The notes: a model not told the origin generated them from the sequence alone. A DNA stretch of 64,000 bases from Gordonia sp. PDNC005 (GCF_016919385.1 NZ_CP070351.1:3844001-3908000), one strand, 5' to 3'. Shown: positions 19,483 through 27,654, counted from the stretch's first letter. Numbers and translations: made by a program.

Positions 19483-20121
19483 GTGCGGTTGATGGTTCGA
19501 GTGATGTCTGCGATCGTCGCAGTGGCGGCGTTCGCCGCTATCGGTGACGGTGGTGTGGCGTCGGCTGATCGGTCTGTTCGGATTCCTGATCGGACGGTGG
19601 TCAAGCGGTCTGATGACGGGTGGTCGGTCCGGCTGACGAAGTCGGCGGAGAAGATCGTGTCGGTCCCGCCACTGTCACGGGGTGTGGGCTCCTTCGAGGC
19701 ATTCCTCGACCTACGCGGAGAGGCTGAAATAACTGGTCAAGGCACTGTTCCGGTTGATGCCGCAGTCCTAACAATGGGGTACCAACTGTCCTGCCAATGG
19801 CAGATGAATGGCGTCAATGTCGGAATTTCCGGTGGTCCGACAGCGCAGGCATCGATCACCTGGCCCCCGGCGTTGGTCGTCGGTGTGCAGGTCATGCCGA
19901 CGGTCTCGACGACCCTTGCCAACGGTGCCACCGTCGATGTGAAGTTCGGTCAGAAGGCACTGCGTGGGGCCCGCGCGGGTACCCGCGCCGAAGGCGTGCG
20001 GGTGGAGATCTCCGGGTGTGTGGGGGCTCGTCCTGCGGTCCGTGCCTATGTGCGTGTGTCGATGGCTACCGCTGCTAACGACAACACGTTCACCATGTAC
20101 GGCTCACCGCATCTGCTGTAG
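19483..20121 (+). CDS. MspA-family porin-like exported protein
   Basis: The 212-residue protein has a signal peptide (VRVMSAIVAVAAFAAIGDGG, cleavage near ASADR). The mature part follows the MspA plan: DDGWSVRLTKSAEKIVSVPP, the central LTMGYQLSCQWQMNGVNVGI, VQVMPTVSTTLANGATVDVK, and the C-terminal strand RAYVRVSMATAANDNTFTMY ending YGSPHLL. MspA proteins form octameric outer-membrane channels in mycolic-acid bacteria. Two Cys (QLSCQW, ISGCVG) may form a disulfide that classical MspA lacks. It heads an operon with a small membrane protein and an exported repeat protein. Pore formation is inferred from family only. Confidence 0.8.
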   Translation: MRLMVRVMSAIVAVAAFAAIGDGGVASADRSVRIPDRTVVKRSDDGWSVRLTKSAEKIVSVPPLSRGVGSFEAFLDLRGEAEITGQGTVPVDAAVLTMGYQLSCQWQMNGVNVGISGGPTAQASITWPPALVVGVQVMPTVSTTLANGATVDVKFGQKALRGARAGTRAEGVRVEISGCVGARPAVRAYVRVSMATAANDNTFTMYGSPHLL

Positions 20122-20147
20122 CTGTGGGACTTCACGAGAGGATCGAC

Positions 20148-20483
20148 ATGACGTTGACCGACGATACGACGACTGTTGCTGATCATTCGCGGGCCAGGAG
20201 GGATGTGCGTGCGGATGATGACTCCACGGCTCGCGATGACCGGTCGGGGACCAAGGGCGAGGGTAAGTCGGTGCCGGTGGGCACGATGGTCCTGTTCTTG
20301 CTCGGATGCGGTGTGCTTGTCACGGCTGCGATGAATATCTCGAATCTGGGGCCGTGGGGAGAACGGCACGGCGAAGTGTGGGTGTTCCTCGGATTCTTCC
20401 TCGTGATGTCTATCGGTGGCCGGTGGTTCTGGGCAGGCATCGATGCAATCGTCTCGGCTCTTCGATCAGGTAAGGACGACTGA
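20148..20483 (+). CDS. Small two-helix membrane protein
   Basis: The 111-residue protein has a polar N-terminus rich in Asp, Arg and Thr, then two membrane helices, VGTMVLFLLGCGVLVTAAMN and WVFLGFFLVMSIGGRWFWAG. I chose ATG 20148 because GAGAGGA lies 6 bases upstream; a longer reading from 20124 has no such site. It starts 26 bases after the MspA-like gene and ends 4 bases before the next start. I do not recognise the family. Its conserved placement suggests a partner of the exported proteins. Confidence 0.75.
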   Translation: MTLTDDTTTVADHSRARRDVRADDDSTARDDRSGTKGEGKSVPVGTMVLFLLGCGVLVTAAMNISNLGPWGERHGEVWVFLGFFLVMSIGGRWFWAGIDAIVSALRSGKDD

Positions 20484-20487
20484 ACTC

Positions 20488-22767
20488 ATGGGGAATTGGG
20501 GGGAGATCCGACGAGGGTGGGGCATCCGACTAGCGGCAGTGGTTGGTGCGGTCGGTGGAGTTGGTCTGCTTGCGGGTGTTGTGGGCGCCGGTGGTGCGGA
20601 CGCCGATGCGTTGTGTGCGCAGTTGAGGGCGCAGTACGGCCCGAGTTGGCCGTGTATCAGTGTGCCGACGAACACTCCGCCTCCGATGCCAGGGGTGACC
20701 ACCCCGACGCCGGGTGCTCCTGGTGTGGACGGCGGTGGCCCGGTTCTTGGTGGTGATGCCGGTCCTGGTCCGGGCCAGGGTGATGGGACACCGATCGTGG
20801 GCGGCCCGACTCAGGTGCCTGGCCGACCGAGGGGACAGATACCTGCTACCCCCGCACCAGGACACATCGACGTCGGCGAACCGCCGGCCGGGAGTCGCCC
20901 GGCGGACCCTCCCCCTGGTCGGACGACCGCACCTGCGCCCGTGACGGTGACCGGCGACGAGTGGTCTGATCAGAATCAAGCATTGCAGCCGTCTGATGAT
21001 GGCCGCGGGTACGTGCCGTTGCCGGTGTGGTTGATCGCCGGCGCTGCCGCGGTCGCCGTCGCCAATCCACGGGCCAGATCGCTGCTACGCCGCGGCGGAT
21101 CGACACGAGCAACTGTGGGGCCCTCGCGGATGGTGCTAATCCACGATGAGTCCTCGCCGACGACGTATCGGTTTGCCATGAACGTCCCCGAGGGTGGCTA
21201 CACCAAGGTCAACCCGGACGGGTCGGCGACGGTGTACGACAAGGACGGGAACGCGATCCGTCAGGTCGCGCGGCCGTGGGCCTTCGACGCCGCAGGACGA
21301 CCTCAGAAGACGTGGTACACCGTTGCCGAGAATGGTGACTTGGTTCAGCACGTCGAGCCAGCCGACAATGCGATATTTCCTATCCTGGCTGATCCTACTG
21401 ACTCTGCTTTGGGTAATCTCATGCTCGCGCCTGATCGCTCGGGTTCTCCTGATGCGGGGAATGCTCAGCAGCCGCAGTATAATCCGTACAATCCTCTTAC
21501 TTATCCGCCGCCAGCTGAACAGGCCCCTAGTACTGGGCCAACAGAACAAGCTCCTAACGTGGGTACGACCGATACTGGCGATTCTGCTTTGGGTAATCTC
21601 ATGCTCGCTCCCGATCGGTCGGGTTCTCCTGATGCAGGGAATGCTCAGCAGCCGCAGTATAATCCGTACAATCCACTTACTTATCCACCACCGACCGAAC
21701 AGGCCCCTAGTACTGGACCAACCGATTCTGGCGATTCTGCTCTGGGTAATCTCATGCTTGCGCCGGACCGAAACTTTGACTCCAGCGACAGTGCTAACAG
21801 AGGCGGACCCCAAGACCAGCTCGCGTCGGGGCAAACTCTGACGTACTTCGACTGGCTCAAAACGGTCCAGGACGGGGAACGAATCGAGGGCCGAATCTAC
21901 GAAGGGTCTGGTTCTGAAGGGTCTCACTTCTACTACCTGTTTACGAGGAACTCCGATGGGGACCTCGTGGAGATTCCGGTTAAGGGCACCGATCACGCAA
22001 TTGAAGACGAGCTTGTGTACGTGCTTGCCGACGGCACTGGGCACACAGCGTCGGGCGATACAGCGATTGTCGACGACGCGGGTCATTGGTGGGTGCTGAG
22101 AACTAATAGTCAGGGCGATCCCACTCGTACTGCGGTTATCGACGGTAAAGAGATAACGATCACGACCGAGCAGGAGTTTCCTGACGGTTCTTACATTGAA
22201 CGAGTACAGGGTGACGATATACCTGTCATAATTCGGAAGTTTGACCGAAACGGCGTGTTGATTGTTGAGCGTGAGCTCGATCCTGGCACGGTTGTCGACG
22301 ATGGGCTGTTGGGAAAGACCGCGCTCTCGTTGGCGTTGCCAGGTGGCTTCTTGGTGCGCGGTGCTCGGCTATTGCTAACAATGATGCGGCGCGGAAACGA
22401 TGGAGCGGTGCCCAAGGCGCCTAGCAATGTCCCGCGTGCTCCTCGTGCTCCGCGGCGTCCGGGGGCATCTGAGCGCAACAAGGAGATACGCGAGGTCCGG
22501 CCGGAGTATGGAACGTCGACATCGGAGGTTCTGTCGCGCGGGTCCAGTTCACTGAAGAAGGCAACGGATCAGATTGGTCGGGTTATACAGGGAGTGAACC
22601 GTCAAGGGGAAACGACCCCCGTACAGCCTCCCCCAGGCGCGAGCATGATGAGGCCCTCGCCTTCTCCGTCACCTGATGTGCAATCCGGCGACATACTGCT
22701 TGCGTTTGCCCTTGTTATCGGCATAGCGTGGACAGCAATAAAGAGATTGTTAGGAGGCGGTCGATGA
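20488..22767 (+). CDS. Large exported proline-rich repeat protein, polymorphic-toxin-like architecture
   Basis: The 759-residue protein has a signal or anchor helix (LAAVVGAVGGVGLLAGVVGA), a Pro/Gly-rich segment (60-170), a second helix (LPVWLIAGAAAVAVANPRAR), and a module SPTTYRFAMNVPEGGYTKVN...WYTVAENGDLVQHVEPADNA seen in exported actinobacterial YD-type proteins. Two and a partial third copy of the ALGNLMLAPDRSGSPDAG repeat follow. The next domain is rich in Asp/Glu (YFDWLKTVQDGERIEGRIYE to DGSYIERVQGDDIPVIIRKF). Near the end are a basic Pro-rich linker and a membrane helix (ILLAFALVIGIAWTAIKRLL). No enzymatic motif is visible. Its stop overlaps the next start by 4 bases. Confidence 0.75.
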   Translation: MGNWGEIRRGWGIRLAAVVGAVGGVGLLAGVVGAGGADADALCAQLRAQYGPSWPCISVPTNTPPPMPGVTTPTPGAPGVDGGGPVLGGDAGPGPGQGDGTPIVGGPTQVPGRPRGQIPATPAPGHIDVGEPPAGSRPADPPPGRTTAPAPVTVTGDEWSDQNQALQPSDDGRGYVPLPVWLIAGAAAVAVANPRARSLLRRGGSTRATVGPSRMVLIHDESSPTTYRFAMNVPEGGYTKVNPDGSATVYDKDGNAIRQVARPWAFDAAGRPQKTWYTVAENGDLVQHVEPADNAIFPILADPTDSALGNLMLAPDRSGSPDAGNAQQPQYNPYNPLTYPPPAEQAPSTGPTEQAPNVGTTDTGDSALGNLMLAPDRSGSPDAGNAQQPQYNPYNPLTYPPPTEQAPSTGPTDSGDSALGNLMLAPDRNFDSSDSANRGGPQDQLASGQTLTYFDWLKTVQDGERIEGRIYEGSGSEGSHFYYLFTRNSDGDLVEIPVKGTDHAIEDELVYVLADGTGHTASGDTAIVDDAGHWWVLRTNSQGDPTRTAVIDGKEITITTEQEFPDGSYIERVQGDDIPVIIRKFDRNGVLIVERELDPGTVVDDGLLGKTALSLALPGGFLVRGARLLLTMMRRGNDGAVPKAPSNVPRAPRAPRRPGASERNKEIREVRPEYGTSTSEVLSRGSSSLKKATDQIGRVIQGVNRQGETTPVQPPPGASMMRPSPSPSPDVQSGDILLAFALVIGIAWTAIKRLLGGGR
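21400..21774 (+). repeat. Tandem repeat in the exported protein (180-base and 153-base units)
   Basis: Units start at 21400, 21580 and 21733 with GAYTCTGCTYTGGGTAATCTC. The first is 180 bases, the second 153 bases, and the third is cut after about 42 bases. They encode DSALGNLMLAPDRSGSPDAG followed by NAQQPQYNPYNPLTYPPP and an EQAPSTGPT tail. Near identity at DNA level suggests recent duplication. Confidence 0.9.
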
Positions 22768-23222
22768 TCAACGACGATGATCTTGAGGTCTTGAAACGGG
22801 TATGCCAGTCAGCTACCAGTATTTCTTCCATGACCCCGCGGTACCTGGAATCACTTGTGTCGCGACCAAGTTGGGAAACAAATCTGATCGCTATGCAGGT
22901 AGTTGTCAAGCTAAATTTCTCACTGCTAATTGACGACGACTCGGCGCCATACGTGAACCTCGCGGTCTATCGAGAGGCTATGTACCCTGGCGTGTGTGAC
23001 TTTCTCGGATGGGATCGGGAAGAGTTCGACTACCGTATGGAGCTATTCTTCAACAAGAATTCGACCGTCCCCACAAGGTTCGAAAATGAAGATGAAGATC
23101 AGGAGTACCGAGGCGTGGCCCTGCTTGGATGTGCGCTATTCGTGTTAGGAGTCGATGTGTGGGACGAGCGTGAATGGACTAGTACGGTCGATACTCTGCG
23201 CAAGGCGAAGAATGTTTGGTAA
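22764..23222 (+). CDS. Hypothetical protein coupled to the exported repeat protein
   Basis: The 152-residue acidic protein begins MINDDDLEVLKRVCQSATSI. ATG 22764 is chosen because GGAGGCGG lies just upstream and the start overlaps the previous stop as ATGA. It has no signal peptide or membrane helix. Features include RPSWETNLIAMQVVVKLNFS, FLGWDREEFDYRMELFFNKN and a C-terminal VALLGCALFVLGVDVWDERE. Base composition is visibly less GC-rich than the core genome. I do not recognise the family. A small cytosolic protein coupled to an exported polymorphic protein could be an immunity or chaperone protein, which is inference only. Confidence 0.7.
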   Translation: MINDDDLEVLKRVCQSATSISSMTPRYLESLVSRPSWETNLIAMQVVVKLNFSLLIDDDSAPYVNLAVYREAMYPGVCDFLGWDREEFDYRMELFFNKNSTVPTRFENEDEDQEYRGVALLGCALFVLGVDVWDEREWTSTVDTLRKAKNVW

Positions 23223-23757
23223 ATTCCGACCCGTCCAGGACCTGTTTGTGGGCGCAATCGATTCACAGGGAATTCAGGAGCAGTTCTCGGGCGTATGGGC
23301 TCGTATTGATAGGGGTGATAGCCCGAGAGAATCGCTAGATACCTTCGTTGAGTGTCTCACTACCCCGACGGCGATGGCGCGCGGAGTTCATGCAGTTCTG
23401 AATATTCGATTGTTGAGAATTCTGCACGCGGCAAACTCCTATTCGGACGCGAGCGGATATTCTCCAGAGGTGTTGGCTCGTCTGGTGGTAAATGCGCTCA
23501 TGCCCAAGATTCATGCGCTAGATACGGACATGTCTCCAGATGTGTACGAAAAGTTCATCTGCATGTATATCCGAAATGGAGGTCACGGTTCGATCAAGGA
23601 TCTTGATTCCCTCGGTGAACGCGGCGTGTGCACATTGGCATTGGCATTGGCGTTCGGCCTACGCCGAGATGACAGCCTATGGGCAGACGCAGAGATCGCG
23701 GCAAACGACCCGCAGGTCCGTCGCGAATCGAAGAAGATGGTTCGGAGGTCTCGGTAA
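23212..23757 (+). CDS. Hypothetical protein, third gene of the exported-protein operon
   Basis: The 181-residue protein starts at ATG 23212, overlapping the previous gene by 11 bases with AAGGCGAAG before it. It is mostly helical with no signal peptide: FRPVQDLFVGAIDSQGIQEQ, ARGVHAVLNIRLLRILHAAN, LVVNALMPKIHALDTDMSPD, VCTLALALAFGLRRDDSLW. GC content is again below that of the surrounding core genes. I do not recognise the family. It ends the run of five co-directional genes that begins at 19483. Confidence 0.65.
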   Translation: MFGKFRPVQDLFVGAIDSQGIQEQFSGVWARIDRGDSPRESLDTFVECLTTPTAMARGVHAVLNIRLLRILHAANSYSDASGYSPEVLARLVVNALMPKIHALDTDMSPDVYEKFICMYIRNGGHGSIKDLDSLGERGVCTLALALAFGLRRDDSLWADAEIAANDPQVRRESKKMVRRSR

Positions 23758-23843
23758 TCGTCTGCTGATTCTCCAGCTACGTCGTGACGCATTCGGTTGG
23801 ACTCGTGGTGCGTTGCTCTGGCAGGAAACGGTACGAATCTCGT

Positions 23844-24151
23844 TGTGAGACGCTCTTGCGCGCACCGATCTCGACGCCCGAACAGATCCAGGGGCCCGGT
23901 CTCGAAGAGGCGCGAGCACGCGCTGCGCACAGATCAACCCTCCGCGACAACTCTCCGGCTGGGCGCAGGTGGCACCAGCGTTCCCGACGACGGCGTCTCT
24001 GACGTCCGTGGCATGGTTCATGCAGACTGGTCATCCAGATCTATCGTTGGATGGTCGAGCGATTTCGCCGGTCGGCTGGTTGGCAGCGGGCGAAGACCCT
24101 GATCGGATCGTCGACATGATCATTACCGCATTCGTATATCACGCGTCGTGA
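23844..24151 (+). pseudogene. Relic of an antitoxin-like protein (HTH plus C-terminal MbcA/ParS-like domain)
   Basis: One frame reads ETLLRAPISTPEQIQGPGLE followed by ARARAAHRSTLRD, which looks like a small HTH. Another frame, starting near 23940, reads QLSGWAQVAPAFPTTASLTS, VAWFMQTGHPDLSLDGRAIS, PVGWLAAGEDPDRIVDMIIT. The second part resembles the conserved end of actinobacterial DUF2384-type proteins (PDL-DGR-P--WL-AGGDP). The two halves are in different frames with no shared start, so the gene is broken. No toxin partner is beside it. The family call is tentative. Confidence 0.4.
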
Positions 24152-24535
24152 CCGCTACCTGGGGTTGGGCGGTTTTGGTGTAGGTGATTTCGACGACGAG
24201 AACCAGACCCAGCCCAGGCTTCAATAGTCACCGGAAACCAGAGCAGGCACGGGGAACAGGCGATCGACCGCCGTCCCGATCGCCACGCGGCGCGCAACGA
24301 GGCACCTGGCTCGTTGATCGGATCCGGTCGGGCCCTGGATGTTCTGCCCCTGATGAGTCAATTGACGAAACGAGGATGTCGAGCGGGTTTCAACGAGGAT
24401 CGAGAATCTACCCCGTCGCTCGTCGCTGACTAGGCGACTTCGACATGGCCTTGCGCACACTTCGGCGACGACATCGTTCTGGAGACTGCGGGCGTAGCCG
24501 TGCGGTCCAAGCGCCAGTAAGGTATACAACCCGCC
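24152..24535. other. Gene-free spacer before the toxin module
   Basis: I see no convincing coding sequence. A short open stretch ending at 24522 (GDDIVLETAGVAVRSKRQ) might be the tail of a lost protein but has no start or context. No strong hairpin or promoter is evident. It probably is a recombination scar between the relic antitoxin and the toxin/immunity pair. Confidence 0.4.
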
Positions 24536-24973
24536 ATGCTTAAGCGTTCGACATGGCCTGGGACAGGCAAACTCGAGCCGGGCGAAGGGCAGCCAGAGTT
24601 CCAGCCGTTGCCAACCGTCGAATGGCCTGACACACCGGACCACCCGTATCCGCCCGTCAACAAGCTGGGGGTTCCTTACCCGAAGGTAATAGATCCCCGG
24701 ACAGGGATGCCGATTCCTCATCCGCCACGACCGAACATGGAGCGAGTTTCCCCGGACCTTCGCGCAAAGGGCGGATGGAGAAAGCCTTTCCTCAATGAGT
24801 GGATTAGCCGAGGGTATCCTGTGCCCGAGGGGAACCCGAATTTCGACGGGTGGGAAGTGCATCATATAATTCCGAGAGAATTCGGTGGAACGAATGACTT
24901 CAACAATCTGATTCCGCTGCCGAGGGAAATTCATAACATCTACAGTAGGTGGTTTGACCAGTATGGAAACTAG
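24536..24973 (+). CDS. Orphan HNH-nuclease toxin tip (polymorphic toxin C-terminal module)
   Basis: The 145-residue protein has a Pro-rich linker (LEPGEGQPEFQPLPTVEWPD and LGVPYPKVIDPRTGMPIPHP), then an HNH-type nuclease: GWEVHHIIPREFGGTNDFNN followed by LIPLPREIHNIYSRWF. The linker motif PYPKVIDPRTG precedes many toxin tips in RHS/YD and WXG-type proteins. The catalytic HH, the N of NDFNN and the terminal H match the HNH fold. There is no signal peptide or delivery domain, so it looks like a detached toxin tip. The next gene overlaps its end and encodes a SUKH-type immunity protein. It would cleave nucleic acid. Confidence 0.8.
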   Translation: MLKRSTWPGTGKLEPGEGQPEFQPLPTVEWPDTPDHPYPPVNKLGVPYPKVIDPRTGMPIPHPPRPNMERVSPDLRAKGGWRKPFLNEWISRGYPVPEGNPNFDGWEVHHIIPREFGGTNDFNNLIPLPREIHNIYSRWFDQYGN

Positions 24974-25502
24974 TGATGATAGGCGATCGGATATTGTATC
25001 AGTACTTGCGCGGTATCCTGCTGCGGATGAAAGGCAGCTGGGGGGGTACCAGTATGTCGTCGTCACGCAATATGCAGGGCCGGCCGAACTGCGTGACATA
25101 GAGAATGAATGGTCTGGACGTTCATTGCCGCAGGTGTTGGTGGAATTCTGGTCGCAGGTAACGTCTGCGGTCCTGCTTTTCCGTGAGGGCTCGGACGGTT
25201 TGAGGATTCTCTCGCCGACCGAAAGCCGAGTCGCTTCTGAGGGGATTTCGATTGACCATGAAGTTGGCGAGGAGTTCTTCCACGATGACGACTTCATCTT
25301 AGGTGAGTTTCAAGGGTATGATTGGCTCCTCGTCTTCTCGCCTGAAGAGGGCTGGATGGTTACGGGTGAATCGGGGGACCGCAGAGAAAACTGGGTACAC
25401 CTGGGGTCGGGCATAGATCGGTTTCTCGAGGTATTTCTGCGGGTTGGTGGTACTGATGGTGATTGGGAAACGCCATTTGTCAACGGCAGCTACGGGGGCT
25501 GA
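24963..25502 (+). CDS. SUKH (SMI1/KNR4-like) immunity protein
   Basis: The 179-residue acidic protein has the SUKH pattern: SLPQVLVEFWSQVTSAVLLF, LRILSPTESRVASEGISIDH, FILGEFQGYDWLLVFSPEEG and NWVHLGSGIDRFLEVFLRVG. SUKH proteins neutralise nuclease toxins by direct binding and are the most common partners of HNH toxins. ATG 24963 overlaps the toxin stop by 11 bases. The pair therefore forms a translationally coupled toxin-immunity unit. Confidence 0.8.
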   Translation: METSDDRRSDIVSVLARYPAADERQLGGYQYVVVTQYAGPAELRDIENEWSGRSLPQVLVEFWSQVTSAVLLFREGSDGLRILSPTESRVASEGISIDHEVGEEFFHDDDFILGEFQGYDWLLVFSPEEGWMVTGESGDRRENWVHLGSGIDRFLEVFLRVGGTDGDWETPFVNGSYGG

Positions 25503-25809
25503 CCGGTCGTTTTTGGGAGTGGTGCGCTGGCCCTCCGTAATCCATAGACCGCTCACGCTCGTGCATTCTCATTTGCGCGGCGTCCGCCTGCGAGAACGCC
25601 CTATAGCAGGGGGATTCCGGGGGAAGCTCATGACCACATACAGCACAGCGTCGGTTAACCGCTAAGATAAGGGACCGCGCGATGTCCGTCGAACTCAATA
25701 CTGGCGTATCGCCCCTCCAAGACACCTCTGCGGGTATCGGATATCCCCTCCGTTCACGTGGTAGCTCCGCGATCCACTCCGGTGCGTTGACTTCCCAGTC
25801 GACGATCAC
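25480..25809 (-). pseudogene. Actinobacterial Cys-rich conserved protein, 3' end lost
   Basis: The 109 residues start VDWEVNAPEWIAELPRERRG and contain AVNRRCAVCGHELPPESPCY, RAFSQADAAQMRMHERERSM. This resembles a conserved actinobacterial protein that normally continues after GPLH-SC with further Cys-containing sequence (ILYSAMVCPYL in the form I recall). Here similarity stops at DYGGPAHHS, about base 25516, and the frame ends with unrelated QKRPVSPRSCR inside the last codons of the immunity gene. The 3' end was evidently removed when the toxin module was inserted. The remainder is probably non-functional. The family recollection is not database-verified. Confidence 0.6.
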
Positions 25810-26170
25810 GAGACCACCTAACCTCTCCGAAGCTGTGCGCTCTTCGCCTTACTCACCAGCGGAACCACGAGCGTCGTGGCTCATTCTGTCACTGCCCTAA
25901 GACACCTCGGCGTCATCTGAACGCGGCTGGACGGAACTGCCCGGTCATCGGGGTGGTTCTGTTCGGTGTCGTCCTGCGGGTTGTGTTGGGGCGGCTGCCA
26001 GGAACGGCATGATGATGCGAAGCAATTGTTCGACTCGCGGTATGGCCATGATGCGGGTCAGAGCTGCGGTACCGACGACGCACGCGTCGCTTCCCGCTGA
26101 TGAACTGTTCATGAGCGGAAACGGACGCCCAGGGCGTGGACGCTGTCGGTAGGTTGGTTGACGCAGTTCA
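25810..26170. other. Gene-free spacer
   Basis: Open frames here have no recognisable product and no ribosome site. It presumably carries the promoter of the truncated gene (reading left) and of the deazaflavin-type gene (reading right). I see no clear hairpin or operator. Confidence 0.4.
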
Positions 26171-26646
26171 GTGGCAGATGAGAGTGAGATGACCGTGGCG
26201 ATGGCGCGGAACCCTACACCCCCGTGGTGGCTCAAGCCCATCAACAAAGTGATGATCCTGCTCGGTCGTCTGGGGGTGGGCGGCGACAATGGCCCGCTGA
26301 TCTTGACGACCGTCGGCCGGAAATCGGGCAAACAGCGTCGGACTCCCGTGACGCCGATGACAGTCGACGGCCACCGGTACATCGTCGGCGGTTTTCCCGG
26401 CGCGGATTGGGTGCGAAATGCTCAGGCGCAGCCCGATGCGACCGTGGGTCTCGGGAAGCGATCGACGCCCGTCCGGTTGGTCGAGATGTCGGTGGAGCTG
26501 TCGCGACCTCTGCTGCGACAGTTCCCGACGTTGGTACCCACCGGAGTCGAGTTCATGCGGAGCTCCGGCCTGGTCACGGAAGGACGCCCTGACGAGTTCG
26601 AAGCCCTCGCCGGTCGATGCGCGGTGTCCGGATCGACGCTCGATAG
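26171..26646 (+). CDS. Deazaflavin (F420)-dependent nitroreductase-family protein, frameshifted near its end
   Basis: The sequence LKPINKVMILLGRLGVGGDN, GPLILTTVGRKSGKQRRTPV, GHRYIVGGFPGADWVRNAQA and FMRSSGLVTEGRPDEFEALA is the Ddn-like split beta-barrel fold that binds F420 or related cofactors. At 26624-26630 the frame reads GTG TCC GGA. One extra base would give VFRIDAR and the stop TAG at 26644-26646, the natural end for the family. As written the frame runs on to 26950, antisense to the neighbouring aldo/keto reductase, adding about 100 unrelated residues. Start is GTG 26171 or ATG 26189. Confidence 0.7.
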
Positions 26647-26682
26647 GAAGGTCTCGGCCGCGATGGAAGTCGGTGGTCGGGG

Positions 26683-27639
26683 CTACCCGAGCCAGGGCGA
26701 CGGGGTGCCGCGGTCTCCGTGTGCGCCATGCGGTGCGGCGTCGGAGATTAGACGGAGATCGACGTCTGTCAGCTTCAGGTCGGCTGCAGCGATGTTCTCG
26801 GCGACGCGGTCGGGATTCCGGGAGCCGGGGATCGGGACGATGAAGTCGCCCTGCGCGAGGACCCACGACAGGGCCAACTGGGGGAGACTCACGCCCCGAG
26901 ATTCTCCGATCGCAGTCAGACGCTCGACGATCCCGAGGTTGCTCGAGTAGTTCGCCTTGTTCCACCACTCCATGAAGGTCCGGAAGTCGCCACGTTCGTA
27001 GCCTGCGGCCGGACGAGGTGCTCCGGTCAGGAAACCGCGTGCGAGGGGTGCATAGGCGATGAAGCCGATCCCGAGTTCGTCGAGCAGCGGAAAGAGCGGC
27101 AGCGCGTCTTGGGCGAAGATCGAGAACTCGGTCTGAAGAACTGAGATCGGATGAACGGCATGTGCTGCCCGGAGCGCGTCGGGTGTCGCTTCCGACAGCC
27201 CGAGGTACCGGACCTTGCCGGCGTCGACCAACTCGCCCATCACACCGACGACGTCCTCGATCGGGACAGCCGGATCGAGGCGATGCTGGTACAGGACGTC
27301 GATGTAGTCGACGTCCAAGTTGAGAAGGCTCGCATCCACGACGCGACGGATGTGGTCCGGGTGCGAGTCGACGCCGAACTGTTTTGTCATGCCGAACTTG
27401 GTGGCGACCGTGACGTTCTCACGGAACGGCTTGATCGCGCGGCCGACCAGCCGTTCGCCCGCTCCCCATCCATACATCTCGGCGGTGTCGAAGTGGGTGA
27501 CGCCGAGGTCGTGCGCCCGGCGGATCGCGGCGACGGCTTCGTCGACGTCCGTGGTGCCGTAGCCGACGGCGACCCCCATCGAGCCGTATCCGATCTCCGA
27601 CATTCGAAGGCCTTGGTTGCCTATCTCACGTGACTGCAT
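26683..27639 (-). CDS. Aldo/keto reductase
   Basis: The 318-residue protein begins MQSREIGNQGLRMSEIGYGS. The AKR tetrad is visible: Asp in GVTHFDTAEMYGWG, Tyr in the same segment, Lys in VTVATKFGMTK and His in YIDVLYQHRLDP. The NADPH site is FIVPIPGSRNPDRVAEN. ATG 27639 has GGAGAGC 3 bases upstream and fits the family length; the frame continues upstream only by chance. It is divergent from a TetR gene with two matching operators between them, so it is very likely the regulated target. Substrate is unknown. Confidence 0.92.
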   Translation of the reverse strand: MQSREIGNQGLRMSEIGYGSMGVAVGYGTTDVDEAVAAIRRAHDLGVTHFDTAEMYGWGAGERLVGRAIKPFRENVTVATKFGMTKQFGVDSHPDHIRRVVDASLLNLDVDYIDVLYQHRLDPAVPIEDVVGVMGELVDAGKVRYLGLSEATPDALRAAHAVHPISVLQTEFSIFAQDALPLFPLLDELGIGFIAYAPLARGFLTGAPRPAAGYERGDFRTFMEWWNKANYSSNLGIVERLTAIGESRGVSLPQLALSWVLAQGDFIVPIPGSRNPDRVAENIAAADLKLTDVDLRLISDAAPHGAHGDRGTPSPWLG

Positions 27640-27654
27640 CTGCTCTCCAGTTCG

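Noticed and set aside
24221..25297. A 358-codon minus-strand frame across the toxin and immunity genes
   Set aside because: It is antisense to the HNH/SUKH pair, whose motifs are clear, and has no recognisable domains.
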